A stretch of DNA of 64,000 bases from Solanum dulcamara (Eukaryota > Streptophyta > Magnoliopsida > Solanales > Solanaceae). The notes under the pieces are model-generated. The model saw only the letters and a program-made list of their open reading frames with translations, did not search any database and was not told the origin of the DNA. Made by a program: the position numbers and the translations under genes. Positions 39,958-53,500 of the stretch are shown piece by piece (position 1 is the stretch's first letter; each line of letters opens with the position of its first letter). Location of the stretch: assembly GCF_947179165.1 (NCBI RefSeq), contig NC_077242.1:3782001-3846000 (forward strand), read 5' to 3'.

Positions 39958-41335
39958 TGTACCTTCTTAAAATGTTAAATGATGCAAAGCTTCTAACACT
40001 TCAAAGTCTTGATCTGTGGAAGTGAAGGATCAATAATCAGTTTTGAGACATCAACAACAACATAACCTGTGTAGTCCCACAAATGAATCTGAGGAGGTAG
40101 TATATAACAGATTTTACCCTACCTTGCGAGGTAGAACACTCAGCTCAAGAAAATAATAGGAGTGAAAGAAACCATGATAAAATACTACACAAGGCATACT
40201 GAAAAGGTAACAGTAACTACAATAAAATAATATGATAAACCAATTACAAGGATCAATATGTTTTAAGCATATCAACAAAATGCATCAAGTTCACCACATT
40301 GCATTGTAATTGAAAGTAAGAAATAATTTCTAGAAAGGAACATACAACCACAACAATAGAAGCAAGAAAAAATTCAGTTTTGAGTACTAACTTCAATGGA
40401 ATTATAATGGAATTACACCTTTTGTAGCAAAGCCAGATATGTCCAAGAACACTTTTTTAGGAGTTTAACAAATAACTCACCAAAGTAATTAAGTAATAAA
40501 TCCAAAAGTAACACGTACAAAAGAAAAAAGAGGGAAGCATGCTTTTAGAACAGAGCAAAAGGAAAATTTGCAGACACCTTTAACCCCATGCATATGTCAA
40601 TGTCATTGAAAAATGTGCACATAATATCCTAATAAAAAAAACTAGAAGGGGATTCAGATATTAGATTTTCATAGAATCTTTTTAAGTCTGTTTGCATGAA
40701 TACACTTAACTGTTCATCATTGAAGATCTATCCCACAAATGATCAGCTACGTTGCTAGAACTCTACAAAAATGCTAGTGTATTTTTGTCAGACTCTCCAA
40801 AAAATGCACTTTGAAGAGTCTGAACAACATAGATTACTGATATATAAGAATGTGAAGAGGAGATAAACTTGAATTCTTGGAAAGACTATAGTTTTATAAC
40901 ATCAAAAAGTGAGGTTTTATCTTATTTTAAGGTTCTTGAAACAGTATTCAAGATCACAAATCACTTTTGACCAAACAAACACAAATCCTTAAAAAGGAGG
41001 AAACTTTGATCTTTACAAAGACAAAACAACAAGAAAATGACAAAGGAAGAAATATCAAGATAATGTTCCTCAATTCTTACCAGAAAGAATTGCTAGTTCT
41101 AAAGCAAAAGTCGATACAAGAAGCCTTGAGAATGAAGAAATAAAAAACACCCACAAAGCAGAATCAAGAAAAAGACTTTAACTTTATGTGAACTTTTAAT
41201 GTTAGTTGTGGATGCAAGATTGCCTGTGAATGAGGGCTTACTTACCAGCATTAAAAGCCCTTTCCTTTTTTGAAAAAAGAGCAACAGTATAATCTCAGTG
41301 GAGCAGTAGAATTTTCGACCCAAGTAAGCTTAGGA
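39958..41335 (-). other. probable 5' leader and leader intron of ICR
   Basis: On the minus strand a CACTTCCACAG acceptor lies just above 40016, which would start a leader exon reaching the ATG at 39957. Upstream there are two consensus donors: CTTTCTG|GTAAG at 41081/41080 and AATGCTG|GTAAGTAAG near 41247/41246. An intron of about 1.1-1.2 kb in the leader would use one of them. Long leader introns are common in plant genes. A transcript is needed to choose. Confidence 0.45.
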
Positions 41336-41346
41336 GTTATATTTTA
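41336..41346 (-). promoter_or_regulatory. possible TATA box of ICR
   Basis: On the minus strand AAAATATAAC lies about 90 bp upstream of the stronger leader donor. Position and composition fit a TATA element, but the motif is weak in an AT-rich background. Confidence 0.35.
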
Positions 41347-41349
41347 AAG

Positions 41350-44300
41350 ATTTGAACTTTGAAATGTTTGAAGTTTGAATTAAAGTGGGGTAGCAGAATG
41401 AAAAGGGGGGGAAGAGGACAAGAGGGTAAATTTGAATGATAAAAGTAAGGAACTAAATAATTGTCACTGAGGCGTTGGAAAAATCATCTTTTCTTTTTTT
41501 TTCTTTTTTGGGTTTTTCATCGGTGTGCAATATCTACATTAGAAAATTTTAACGATATCTAGATTGGTGTTGAAAATTCATTTTGGAGAACTATTGATGA
41601 GAATGATCCTAAATCGGAACGAAAAGAGAATTATGAACTCTTTATAAAGCTTGTACAATTTTCTTTCATTTGAAATAATTTTTAAGACATGAATTAGGTC
41701 CAAACTCTAATTTGATATGATATCGTAGGAAGACTCATTAAGTCCAATGTGGTGCTCCAAAACTATGGGGTATTATAATACTTGGACAATTGTTTTTCTA
41801 TTCCTATATGAAATCACATTCATTAACAAAAATATTTTCTAATTTTTAATTAAAAATGAATGTATACTTATTATTTTATCACAATTGTGATTAATTTGAA
41901 AAAGTCCAACAACAATAGCAAAGCTGACCTTTTTTTCCTTTTTACTGTCCTTTTGCTTCTTTTCAAACCACTTACCTTTCTTGATTACTGAATCTATTTT
42001 CTCTTCCTCAACATCTAAATTATGGATAATAGTGAAGAGTATTTAACCTTTGAATTTCACACACTAAAACCAAGAAAAAAAATATTGGACTTCGAACCAT
42101 AGAAGAAAGGAAATACGTGTCCCATTAGGAAAAGTAGCTCTTCACCAGACAACTGCTAAGAAACAATTGAAAACTGAGTTAGTATTATTTTAGGGAATTT
42201 TTTAATGATTTTACTTCTTGTATTCACTTTTACTTATGCACGCTTTATAAAAAAAATAATAAATAAAGTATATATTTTTCGTTACAATTAATGTTAAAGT
42301 TAAAACATAAAAAAAATATCTTGATATGCTAGAGTTAATATATGAAAATGAAAAACTACTTTTACTAATATAATAAATAAATAACAATAAACGGAAAAAG
42401 TACTACAATAATATTCCCTTTTTTCTTTCACATTTAAGTTTCAAGGTAACTTTTGCTACTCTTTTGTTCACGTAGTAGAAATGATCTTGTCTATGACCTA
42501 AATTAAAAATTGAAAAAGAAAAGAAACATGATTGTTCATCATTTTTCAGTCCAAGAAAATGCATTAATTCTCGTACTCCTTTATCATATTATATATTAAT
42601 TTCTAACTTAAGAGAAACTTTTTCCTAGTTAGGCTGGGTTTTAATAATAAAAATCCAATATGTTTTTCCTATGCATGGTTCTCATCGTAGTCTGAGGTAT
42701 GCAAACCTTTTCGCTACTTTTATTTTAATGAAATAAATGGACTCTCGACTCAAAAAAAATGTTTCAGATCAAATTTCATTATCCATATTAAGAATTCATC
42801 CTAGACATAATCCAGCCATTAAGCAAGAATCCATATAATTAACACATTCCAATATATATTTTTATAAAAGAAACAATTTTTGTCTTTAATACTTGACTTT
42901 ATCTGAAAGGAGTACTTCTACCACTAGTAGTTCATTATTAATGTCCCTAGAGATTCTGGATATTAATGAATAATTATTTAATTAGTAGTACAAAACTTGA
43001 AATCAACAACTTGAAAAGTGATTCAATCATCAATTAAATTAAGTGGGTCTAAACATCAATTAAATAATTTAGATGGGTGGCCCATGATTATGATCAAAAG
43101 AAGTAGCTGGGCTTTAATATGAAAAGGAACATTGCATGTGAGGTCTAAATGCATTCCAACTACTCCATGGAACCAGATTATACTTGCATCAACCCCACCC
43201 CCTTTCAAAAATAATACTCTCTATTCGTTTTTTTTTATTTGTCAAATTTTAACTTTACATATCTATTAAGAAAATAATGATTGGTATACTCCTATTAATT
43301 GATAGAATTTTAAACAGATTTACTTATTATATTTTTCAAAGACATTAACGCAATGTTAATAAATTGAGGGTATAATATGAAGAAAAAATATTGTCATTTC
43401 TTGATTTGTCAAAATTAACAAATAAAAAGAAAAATTAAATTAGGAAATATTTAACAAGTAAATAGGAATGGAGGGAGTAATTATCAAATATGAATTTTTC
43501 GATTCATTTAGTTCTCATACTAACTTAATCTATCAAAAAAAAATTAAAAAAATAAAAAATAATATATATTATGCATATCTTACGTATAAATTTTTATCAC
43601 TAAAACTAAAAAATGCAGGGAGTGTGCATTAATTAATCAGATGATGGCCATAATAATGTGAACGAAGACTTTTCTTATTATTAGTCAAATAAAGAATTGA
43701 TCGAGGATTGTGATCCAATGATTGGAATTTTTTTTTTCTTAATTAAAGATCTCAAATTTTAATATATTTTTTTAAAAAAAAAATTATATTAAGAGCATCG
43801 TCTCAAAAATAAATTCTATAATACACAAATTCAAATACAGTCAAACACCAATTGAAAAGAAAAATTGATTGATTGAAATTCAATCGTGGGGTATGTTTTT
43901 CGCCCATTAATAATTTAATTTGAAAGTCATATGTGAACGCCGGTGCAATATTATTTTCATATAAGCATTAATTTATCCCTATGTTCTTTCTCTTCTATAA
44001 AATTCAATAATTAGAAGATTTCCTGCCTTCCTGGAAATCTTTTATTTATTTTTCCCTGTGATAAAACCTTTGAAGTCATAATTTCCCCTTTCCTGCCCTA
44101 GCGACCCTTTTTAAGTGTGTTTTTCAAAAATTTCATTCATTTTCTAACTTTTCAAGTCCCATCAGCCACACGGTGGCTGGTGGCTGTGTTCATTCGAAGC
44201 CTCTTCGGTGAAATATTAAATTATTTATATACTAGATTTTGAATCTCTTTATATATCTATATTTTTTTTCTTCTCTTTTCCACTTCACCTCCACACCAAG

Positions 44301-46560
44301 TTAAAGTCCCTCACATGTATTTCTAAGTGTTTTCAAGTATTTCTAACATTCGAATACAAATAATTAACGAAATTCTATCCCATAATCTTAGGATTTTGTG
44401 TGATAAATCAAAATTAGGTGGCATATTTTGGTGAATATGGAGCATGGAGTTAGTGAATTAAACTTAGATCAAGAAAATAATTTATTAGAATAAATAAAAT
44501 GAGGATGGAATCAGAGATGTAAAATTCAGAGCCCCCACCAAACTTGAATTTAATTAGATCATTGAACTTATCTGATTCTTCTTCACTAAATTAATTATAA
44601 TAGTAATACTTTTTTTTAGTAAAAAAGGTCTCAGATTAAGCATCTTCAGTAGTACTCCAAATTGGGTAGTACACTTGGTACTACTTATTGTAGAGAATAG
44701 AAAAAGGAAGGTATAATTGAAAGAAACTTTCTGCTAGTCCAAAATCGTTAACTAAGACCGAAAGATTCAACTAAAGAAGATGATCAAGCTAGAAAGGAGA
44801 ATGTGTATTTTGGTAAAAGAACTTTGTTATGGAAGAAAACTCTTTTACTTTTGTTGGATTGAACAAAAATGAGTAAGACCATCCTTATTTATATTTGTGT
44901 ATGCTCGCGTAGAGGAAATTTTTTTGACTATTTACTTTCACCGGAAGCAAAGATTCTTAGATTCATCTACAAGAATAATCTAGATAATTTTATCTTCTAA
45001 CTATCTAACAAGAATCTAGACTATTCTATAATTGATTATAAATATTAAATTCTCTAGAATATCTATACATTTCTTATATACAATAAATAACTTTACAAAT
45101 TTCTAAAAAGTTCCATTAAATATTTAAAATTATTTGACCCTATAAAAAATCATCTTTATTTTTCACAGTTGTGTTCCACGATATCAAGCTTGCAAAATTT
45201 TATGAAATGAAATGTCAAATATAATATTAGCAGTACTAGAACTGTACTATAGTAAAAATGTAGTACTAGTAAATTAATTGAGACATTCTTGATGATAAAA
45301 TAGATAACTTTATTGTAGTACAATCATCCATGTACTTGCTAAGCCACTCTTATTTGTAAAAGAATATAATGTACTGCATCATATCAACAATCTATCTATA
45401 AAAAGAGTCAAATATGCTACATTTAAACAGCCAAGGGAAAATTGAATTGAAGAAGAAGAAGCAGAAGATGACACTTTGTTGGTGACTTTGGTCTCGAAAG
45501 AGTGATAATTGGTGCTTATCATTGTTCATTTAATTTACTATAGTATGTTATTTGTCTTATATTTTTTCCACATTATTAGTAAAAGTAGTTACTATGGTAA
45601 ACTCTTTATTGAAACCTATTTCAAAAATTACTTAAATCGTTGAGGGTCGAAATAATTTTTTCATCCCGCAAGAGGTAAGCGCAAAATTTATGAAATTTAG
45701 TAAATTGTTTATTAGTTTTGTACATTAATTGAATGTTTATGTAACGGTGAAGAAAGAAATTTCTCTTAGGATATTCAAGATTATAAGTTAAAGGTCGTTC
45801 AATTGATCACCCTTGAATCTATATAGCTTATGTGGTAAAAACGTTACCAATTACTGATTACAAAACATACCCATCGTTTTTATATACTATAATATTTGTA
45901 AGAATGATACTTGTTGTTTCTTTTCGAAATTAGAAATAATTCAGGTGAAACCAATTTAATTTACAAATCTAAGCATTTAAGTGAGGTGGGAAGTTGCAGT
46001 CGTGTTTTTTGGATTATATGTTTGTTTTTGCTCTAACCTTGTTCATGAAAGTTGCATTTTTGTACAATGGAATTGTGGAATAATATTTGAAGGAAGAAAG
46101 GATTATTGTCATCATTATATGAACACATGCCATTATACTTTTGGGACCAAAGTCACCAACAGAGTGTCAAATTTCTCGTCACTCCGAGGTTAATGACAGT
46201 GATTTCTATTGTTTTGTTATTCTGTAGTAGTGCCTTTTTAATTTCCTTGGAGAATGTAACCAGCTAGAGCTAATTGGTATAGCTATGTATTATCCCCAGA
46301 TATATATAAATATGTAATCAATCCCCTGCCTTTTGGGCCTTTTATTTATTATGTTTAAGTTTGAATACACTTTATTTTGTCTCACATGTTATTGTGATAG
46401 GAGTATTATATTTGGACCAATACAGATATAAGATAATTCTAATTTTTCTCAATGTTCTAAAAATTATTTTGTTTAGGAAAATAAGTCCCTCCAAATGAAA
46501 AATTTCTAATCAAACAAATAAAAAACAAATTTCACAAGTAACATTTTAAATTCATTGTCT
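41350..46560. other. intergenic region between ICR and the DA2-like gene
   Basis: AT-rich, with a Stowaway-like MITE at 43217-43477. Several short open frames (for example 45981-46193) have no recognisable domain, no good splice context and biased AT-rich composition. I found no RNA gene. Confidence 0.5.
43217..43477. mobile_element. Stowaway-like MITE
   Basis: It starts CTCTCTATTCG and ends GGAATGGAGGGAG, flanked by TA (43215-43216 and 43478-43479). Inner TTTGTCAAATTTTAAC near the left and TTGTCAAAATTAAC near the right are related blocks. About 261 bp, AT-rich. Confidence 0.6.
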
Positions 46561-46570
46561 CTTGGCTCCT

Positions 46571-46705
46571 CCCCATCCACGCAACGTCCTTAACCCCCAC
46601 CCCTTGACTATTTCACCCCATTCCCTGACTACTCCACCCCCATCCACCCAACGTCCTTAACCCCCACCCCTCGACTATCCCACCCCCAAACCTCCATTCT
46701 TCACC
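46571..46705 (+). repeat. ~68-bp C-rich direct repeat
   Basis: Two diverged copies carry CCATCCAC-CAACGTCCTTAA followed by CCCCCACCCCT and GACTAT, starting near 46573 and 46639. The strand is strongly C-rich and G-poor. Its right end runs into the CACTA-like block. Confidence 0.65.
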
Positions 46706-46717
46706 CCATGGCATTAG

Positions 46718-46882
46718 CGGCAACTTTAGTCGCCACTAAAGGATAAAAGTCGCCATTAATAACCAATATGAAATTTGCACTAACGGCAACTATTGTTGCC
46801 ACTAAAAGATATAAAAGTTGCCGCTAATAGTTATGCTTAAATTTATCATTAGCGGCAACTATAGTCGCCACTACTAAATACT
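46718..46882. repeat. sub-terminal repeats of a CACTA-like transposon
   Basis: GCGGCAACTTTAGTCGCCAC, GCAACTATTGTTGCCACTAA, AAAGTTGCCGCTAATAG and GCGGCAACTATAGTCGCCAC occur one after another in both orientations. Such short GGCAACT/AGTCGCC units in direct and inverted arrangement are characteristic of CACTA sub-terminal regions. No transposase or CACTA terminus was found, so it is a fragment or a MITE-sized derivative. Confidence 0.55.
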
Positions 46883-47559
46883 CGAGACAAAAGGAAGTAT
46901 ATATTCTCACTTTGTAACATGTTATTCTCTTTTTGAAGTTATCACACTAGCACTTGTGTGTAACTTGGCGTAAAATTCTTGCATTGTCAGACTAAAAGCA
47001 TTGAAGTCCTTACTATCACATTCGAAATCTCCTCTATCAGAATCAGTAGAGTACATTAGCAATTTTACTAATATGGAGCCAAAAATGAGAACAGGATGTA
47101 TCTTTTAAACAGATTGGAAACAGCATAGTTCCATCTGTAAACACATTTTTTGGCTAATTTTTAAAAAGAAAACGAAAAGAAACTACGCCAGTCCCTGGAC
47201 GGCTCTCGGTTCTTGAGTGCAAACCCAAGGCCAGTGCCCGTTAGCTTTTTTCAATAATAGAACCAATCTTGAAACAAAGTACACCTTGAAGCAACTCCGA
47301 AACTATTTACAATATGTGAATGAGTTTAACTTGTTATATGCAGGGCGCTCAAGCAACATTTCATTCACTAGAATCAATTTCTCTGTTTTCGTACAACAGT
47401 ATACCGAAATACGAAAGGGAGGAAGAGTAGGAAAAGGGAGATGGAAAAAGGTAGAGGAGAAGGGAGGAAAAAAAAAAAGTAGTTGCATTTTCTATTTCTT
47501 TGGGTTGAGTAGCGATGTAACACAGGTGGAATCCTCACAACTCCACATCACAAGCACTA

Positions 47560-50500
47560 CTAGTGCCAGGCCACCCCAGGTGGACTAGACCGTGCACTTG
47601 CCTCAGCCAGCGAAACAGCCATAGCTAACATCATCTGCTCTTCAAAATTCTCAGGAACTATTGAACTTGTGGTGGGTTGAAGATCGCTTACCGTTTCACC
47701 CTGCAGAGGGAATGAAGCATCATCTTCCATTTCATCAGAGACAGCATAACTAGTTCCAACTTCGGCTACCATGGAACCATGATCAGCCCATTCACCGTCC
47801 TCCCTTGGTATTTCCAAATGGCTTTCAGGTGACACGTGCATGGTGCACTCAGCCTGAGGGTAATCATCATTCTCTAGCTCCTCCCTGTTGGAAAACCTAT
47901 CACATGCAGGATGCTCATTGTACGATGATGACATGTTCCGACTGTAGCTACTGGACTCTCCACTCATTTGCTGTCGCTCAGCAAGGGCTGCAATTGCACA
48001 AGCAAGACCACCAGAAGGAGAGGAAGATGAACCTGAAGCTGCGGCATTGACTGCTGGGACGCATCGATGATCTTCTTCTGTATATTGTTCTGATGGACCA
48101 ACATCACTATAGTCCATACTTCGATTTCTGCCATTCTCCTATCATGTGATCAGTTTCATGTGGAAAATTAAGTGATATACCATAATAATGTAAGTTCAAG
48201 ACGTAAAAGAATGACCGAATGATCAACCAATCCCAAAGATTGTCAGCATGTTAAAAGCAGCAATAGGCGACACAGTGAAAGAAAAGAAATGATATCCCAT
48301 TTCAATGGGAACACCACAATGTCAAATATTTTCCATTATAAGATTTTCAAAAATGTGAAAGGATGAATATCCAAAATTCAAAATCGGCATGTTAAACCCC
48401 AGGGGAAAACAAGAAATGCCCATTTCCATCATACTCGAATTGAGAGAGATGACACTTTTGACTCCTTTACCACTTTACGCCACAACCATCCACAATGGTG
48501 AATAGAAAAATCAAGCATTTCACTCAGGAAAGAGAAATCAAACACTTCAAACAGTACGTCGGACAAAAAGATAGAAGCTCCAACTTTTCACATTAGACGC
48601 TGTCTCCCCAACAACAGGAAAAAAATGACAGAGGAAGAAGCAAGAAGATGGTGTGTGCATAATTTACCTGTATGGATAACCATATGGCTTCCATAACCAT
48701 GATATCCTCAAGATCCAAGTCAAAATCATCCTCCCTATGTCACAGATCCAGGAAAACAGGTCAGACCATGTAGACAGATAAGCTAAGTTTTTTTAGGAAC
48801 TCAGAGTAGTAAAATTCAATCAGAGATGACTGGGAACATATATAAATTCCATCCTTCTATTGCTTTTGATTTTTCTTTGACAAACATGGATAACAATACT
48901 CATAATAAGTCAGTAAAGACTACTTAAAAAATTATATGATACTATAGCTGAGAATTTCAATTATAATGGGACCAAATCCCATCTCATTCTCATATACACT
49001 AACTTTTTGGAAATGGTTTACTACAATCCAGATTTGCACGTTGAACACGACAAAACGAGACTAATAAGATAATATAATTTGATTCCTTACCTCCTTCCTG
49101 TTCCAGGTAATCAACTCCTGGGGGCTAGGACTAATCTAGTACTAGCAAAACTCATGCTTTCCTAACATGGTTAATTGGTCTCAGCTTCCAGCAAATTTTA
49201 CCTTTTATCCTATAAACCAGAGAACTGGGAACCACAAGTGTTTGTGGAATCTCTCTTTCAGAAAAACTTAAAGTTCCTCTCTTTGCTCATTCGTACAACC
49301 AACATCTATAACAGATAAATAGTATAAGATCTTATGGAGGAGAAGTATCAAGGAGTGTTAAGTATCCCACATTGGTCGAGGGAAAGGGTAATTGTCTCTT
49401 AGGGTCGTAGGATGCATTGGAAAAAATAATCCACGCATTAGCTTTGTGTATTACTAATACTTTGTTTGGTACACTTTTTCAACCTATGTATAACTACACT
49501 CTACTTGGTATTACGCTATGTATAACTAATACATGGAAAACCATAGCATAAGCAATGCAAGGGGTTCTAATGCATGCATTAGCATGGTAAAGGCACAATT
49601 GCCCATCAAAACCTTTTCCACATCCTTTCCACTGTATTTATGGAGGATATTGCTGTAAACAAATTTTAAAAATTTAGAAAATATGCAATGCATGTTATTT
49701 CTAATACAACCAAACCAAACACTGCATAAGAAATAATATCTGCATAGCTAATATCCACATTACTAATACACCATATTTTGCACTATCCTTATACACCCTA
49801 TCAAATGACCCCTTATAGATTTTGGGTAATCCTTACCTCATAAGCTAGCTTTTGGGGTTAAACTAGGCCTAAGGTTCATCTTATTACCATGATACGGAGC
49901 TATTGTGATCACTGGCGAGTGGTTACATTCAAAAAGAAGACAATATACTGATCACACATTTTCCCGATGACCATAAGGGTTGTTCATGATATCTTCAATT
50001 TTCATTGGTGTTGAGCAAATACCATTACCACTGTAAGACTCACTATCTGCAACGAGTAAAACCCAACAAGCTTCACCAGAAACCATCCGACACGCGCCAA
50101 CAAGAATACTAATCTTCAGCACCTGGACAAATGCACCAAGCACGTGAGCCACTTTTCGGCTATCTCAACTCCAATCCTTTTTTTTCTTTGGGGCCTAATA
50201 CTACTTCTGACCGACTCATTAACTTTCTGCTAATTTCAGACCACCAAATAAGGGGGTTCAGCATCGGCAACTTTCTCTGTTTCCAGTGACTTCACACGAT
50301 TATTCCAAATAAGGGGGTTCAGCATCGGCAACTTTCTCTGTTTCCAGTGACTTCACACGATTATTCAACACCGTATGGGTGGATCTGTCTGTGAATCTCT
50401 CTAATAATCTTCCATTTTTGGGGTGATTTCTGGTCGTCTTTCCAATGTATATTACTATTCATTATTTTAGGTAAGTTTTTCGGCATATTTGCTATCCTTC

Positions 50501-53500
50501 TCGCCTCTGGACAGCTTGATTATTTCTTGAGGTTATTTGTTGAAACTCACCACATCCAACAATATGTCACCAGTTTTTGAGAAACTTAGTTGCGAGAAAA
50601 TATCCAACAATAGTTGAACGGTCAAATTGATATGGTCGGATGGATCTTTACCTGATAGTGTTTAAGTTCCTTTAGAACAGAAGACTTAATATTATTACAT
50701 AGCTTAGGTCGTTCAGACAGTTAATAACGTGGCTTATGTCTCCCAATCCCCTACTCTCAGTCATTGATTCAGGTGCATCTAGTCACATATTTTTACAATG
50801 TCTTATTCCCAATCCCTTCCCACAGTCACAAATCACAATGGCCGATGGATCTCAAACCATGGCAACCAAAATAGGTCAAGTTAACCCACTTCCTTAACTT
50901 GAAATTCAGTTTTCAATCTTCATAGTTTATTTTCTAATCTCATACTCATTAGTCATTTATCCAAACAAAACACTTAACTACTAAGTGACTTTCTCCTACA
51001 ACTTTGTTGACATAGAGAAATGAAATATGAAACGGATAATTGGTACCAGAGATGCATCAAATAATCACCTGAATTTTATTATCTCAGCCTTCCAAATCGT
51101 TCACATCTTGTGTTGTTATTGAGTCATCTGATCGATTAAATAGATGATTGAGACATCCAAGTTTATCAAAGCAGATGGTATGTTGTTTGTCTCACTTATT
51201 AACTTTAGAATATCAGTCTTGCCCACAATTTAAGTGTACTCGCTCCTCTTCCCTTGAAATCAGGATAACTAGGGAGTCTTCTTTTCTTTCTTTTTACAAA
51301 TATTTGGGGTCCTAGTTGGATTATTTCTACTTTGCGATTTCGATACTTTTCAGTTTCATTAATGATAATTCAAGATGCACTTGGATATTGTTGATGAAAA
51401 ATCAAAGTCGCATCCATTTTAGACTTTCTATACTAAAATCTAAAATCCACTCGGGGTTTGTGTCCGCACTTTCCACAGTGATAATGCACCAGAATATTTT
51501 TCCTACTCAAATCAGCTATTTATAAACTCTCATGAGATCATTCATCAGACAGTGGGGGCCGGAAGACAGCTTTCAAGTGCTGCCTATCATATGATGTCGG
51601 CCAACTGACAGCAAAACGAGTGGGAGCGGTTCACCAGGAACGGTTCTGTGGGAAAGGAAGGCGAGGGGCTATAATGGCAATGACCATCAGGATGATGTTG
51701 GTTTCTGGAAGGGGGAAAAGAGGAAAGATATGTTGTTTTTGTGTTCCTCAGGGTTTTATTTCCTGTTTTCTTTTTCATTTTTACAGTTTATGGTTATGTT
51801 TTCAATGGAGTTAGAGGATGAGAAGGGTGGCCGGAGTAGAGAGAAGAATCCGAGGGGATTTATTTGGAGATAAAGAGGAAGCTAACTGGAAAAGTTTTTT
51901 GGTGACCCTTGATCAGAGTTCTCTCCTTCACTGTTGAGACTTAAGTTTATCTAAGAGTACAAAGAAAAGAACATAATCTTTCCCTTCTCCACCATTTTAT
52001 TTTATTTCCGTCTTTCAAAATGATGTGCAACTGACATCATAAATTTGTGTGTATGTGTTAGTCACGCAATATGATAAACCATCTGGAGGCGCATAAAAGT
52101 CAAACACGTGTTCTAACCAACTAGAAGTCTTAAGTTGAAAGAACTCTGCTTTTAGAGGTCGACTTTGCAAAATTGTGCAAGTAGATGGATCAAGTTGTGT
52201 ATTAAACCGAATATAAGTGTAATAGCAACTAGTAATTTCAAATTGTAACCTTAACTAACTGATGCTTATATGGGTCCTTGATTTCCATTAAGTTATATTC
52301 TTAGCTAAGTCCGCAAGAATTTCAGAGAGATAGTAGATGTTCCGCACAATGTTTCTCTGTATGATTTAGGTCTACCTACCTCTCTAACACCTTCATCACA
52401 CCTCTTGGCCAGTTCATATAGTGGTAAGTAAGGAAATAAAATCCCCTTGTGCATAATTAGTAGGTCAAAAAATCAAACGGGCATTCAAGCTTGGGATTGA
52501 CTAATTGACAATCAAAAAGAGATTGCTTAGACAAATCTTTTTGCGTGAGACTATGACTTCTACATCTTCTCTGATCGACCTGAACAACATATACAGATCC
52601 CCTCCATCCTTCTTTTCATTACAATTGGAACATCCTCCACTATTTTACAAAACATGGAACAAAACAATTTTACTTTCTTCCTTTGTTTGAAAAAAGATGT
52701 CTAAGCATAATTGATCTTGACCCATAAGGTATTAGTGTTAGTTCGCATACAATTAAAATCACATTTCTCCACGTCTTAGGGCATGATGAACCATTTTCAA
52801 CAATCTTTTCTCATTTTTACTTTTTGTATGTGCTACTTGCACCTTATATAACCATTTCTAATCTTGTATGTGTGAACCCTGCATCTAGGGGTGTGCAAAA
52901 ACCGAACCGACCAATAAATCGAACCGAAAAAAATGTTATTGGATTAATGAGTTTTTAATGGTTTTATAAAAAAAAATTATCGGGTTATCGGTTCATTATC
53001 GTTTTTTAGTATTGGATTATTGGGTAAACCGATAACCCATTAAGACAATAGCATTGCACTACTTTACTCTTCATAAATATAAAAATATTAGTAATAATTT
53101 AACATAATAGTATGTTACAGTCTTCACAGTACTTCTACTTCACACTAGGCCGCTTTAGTCTTTACACAAAACCTAAAGATTAAAGTAACAACTAAGATTG
53201 TTCAAGATTGTCTTGTTTGACTGCATGGTTTTAGTTTTAGTTTTACTTTGCATTTGTAGCTTTTGCAAGTTCGTAAACATATGTAATTTGATTAACATCA
53301 GAAATTTCATATTATATTTTGGTTGTAACATGTAATTGTAGCCTTCGTACTACATATGCTCTTATTGATGCAATTTCTCACTATCTTTTTTGTTTCAGTA
53401 TATCAAAGCATTTACAGGCTTACAGGAAAATATTAAAGAAGTGTGAAGTCATATTATTTATTTTATGAGCATTTACTTATTGGGTAAACCGAAAATCGAA

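Noticed and set aside
45981..46193. 70-codon frame with several cysteines
   Set aside because: No family match, no splice or promoter context, and normal intergenic composition.
46718..46882. Possible CRISPR-like array of short repeats
   Set aside because: The units are in both orientations, spacers are not uniform, and the genome is a plant's; CACTA sub-terminal repeats explain it.
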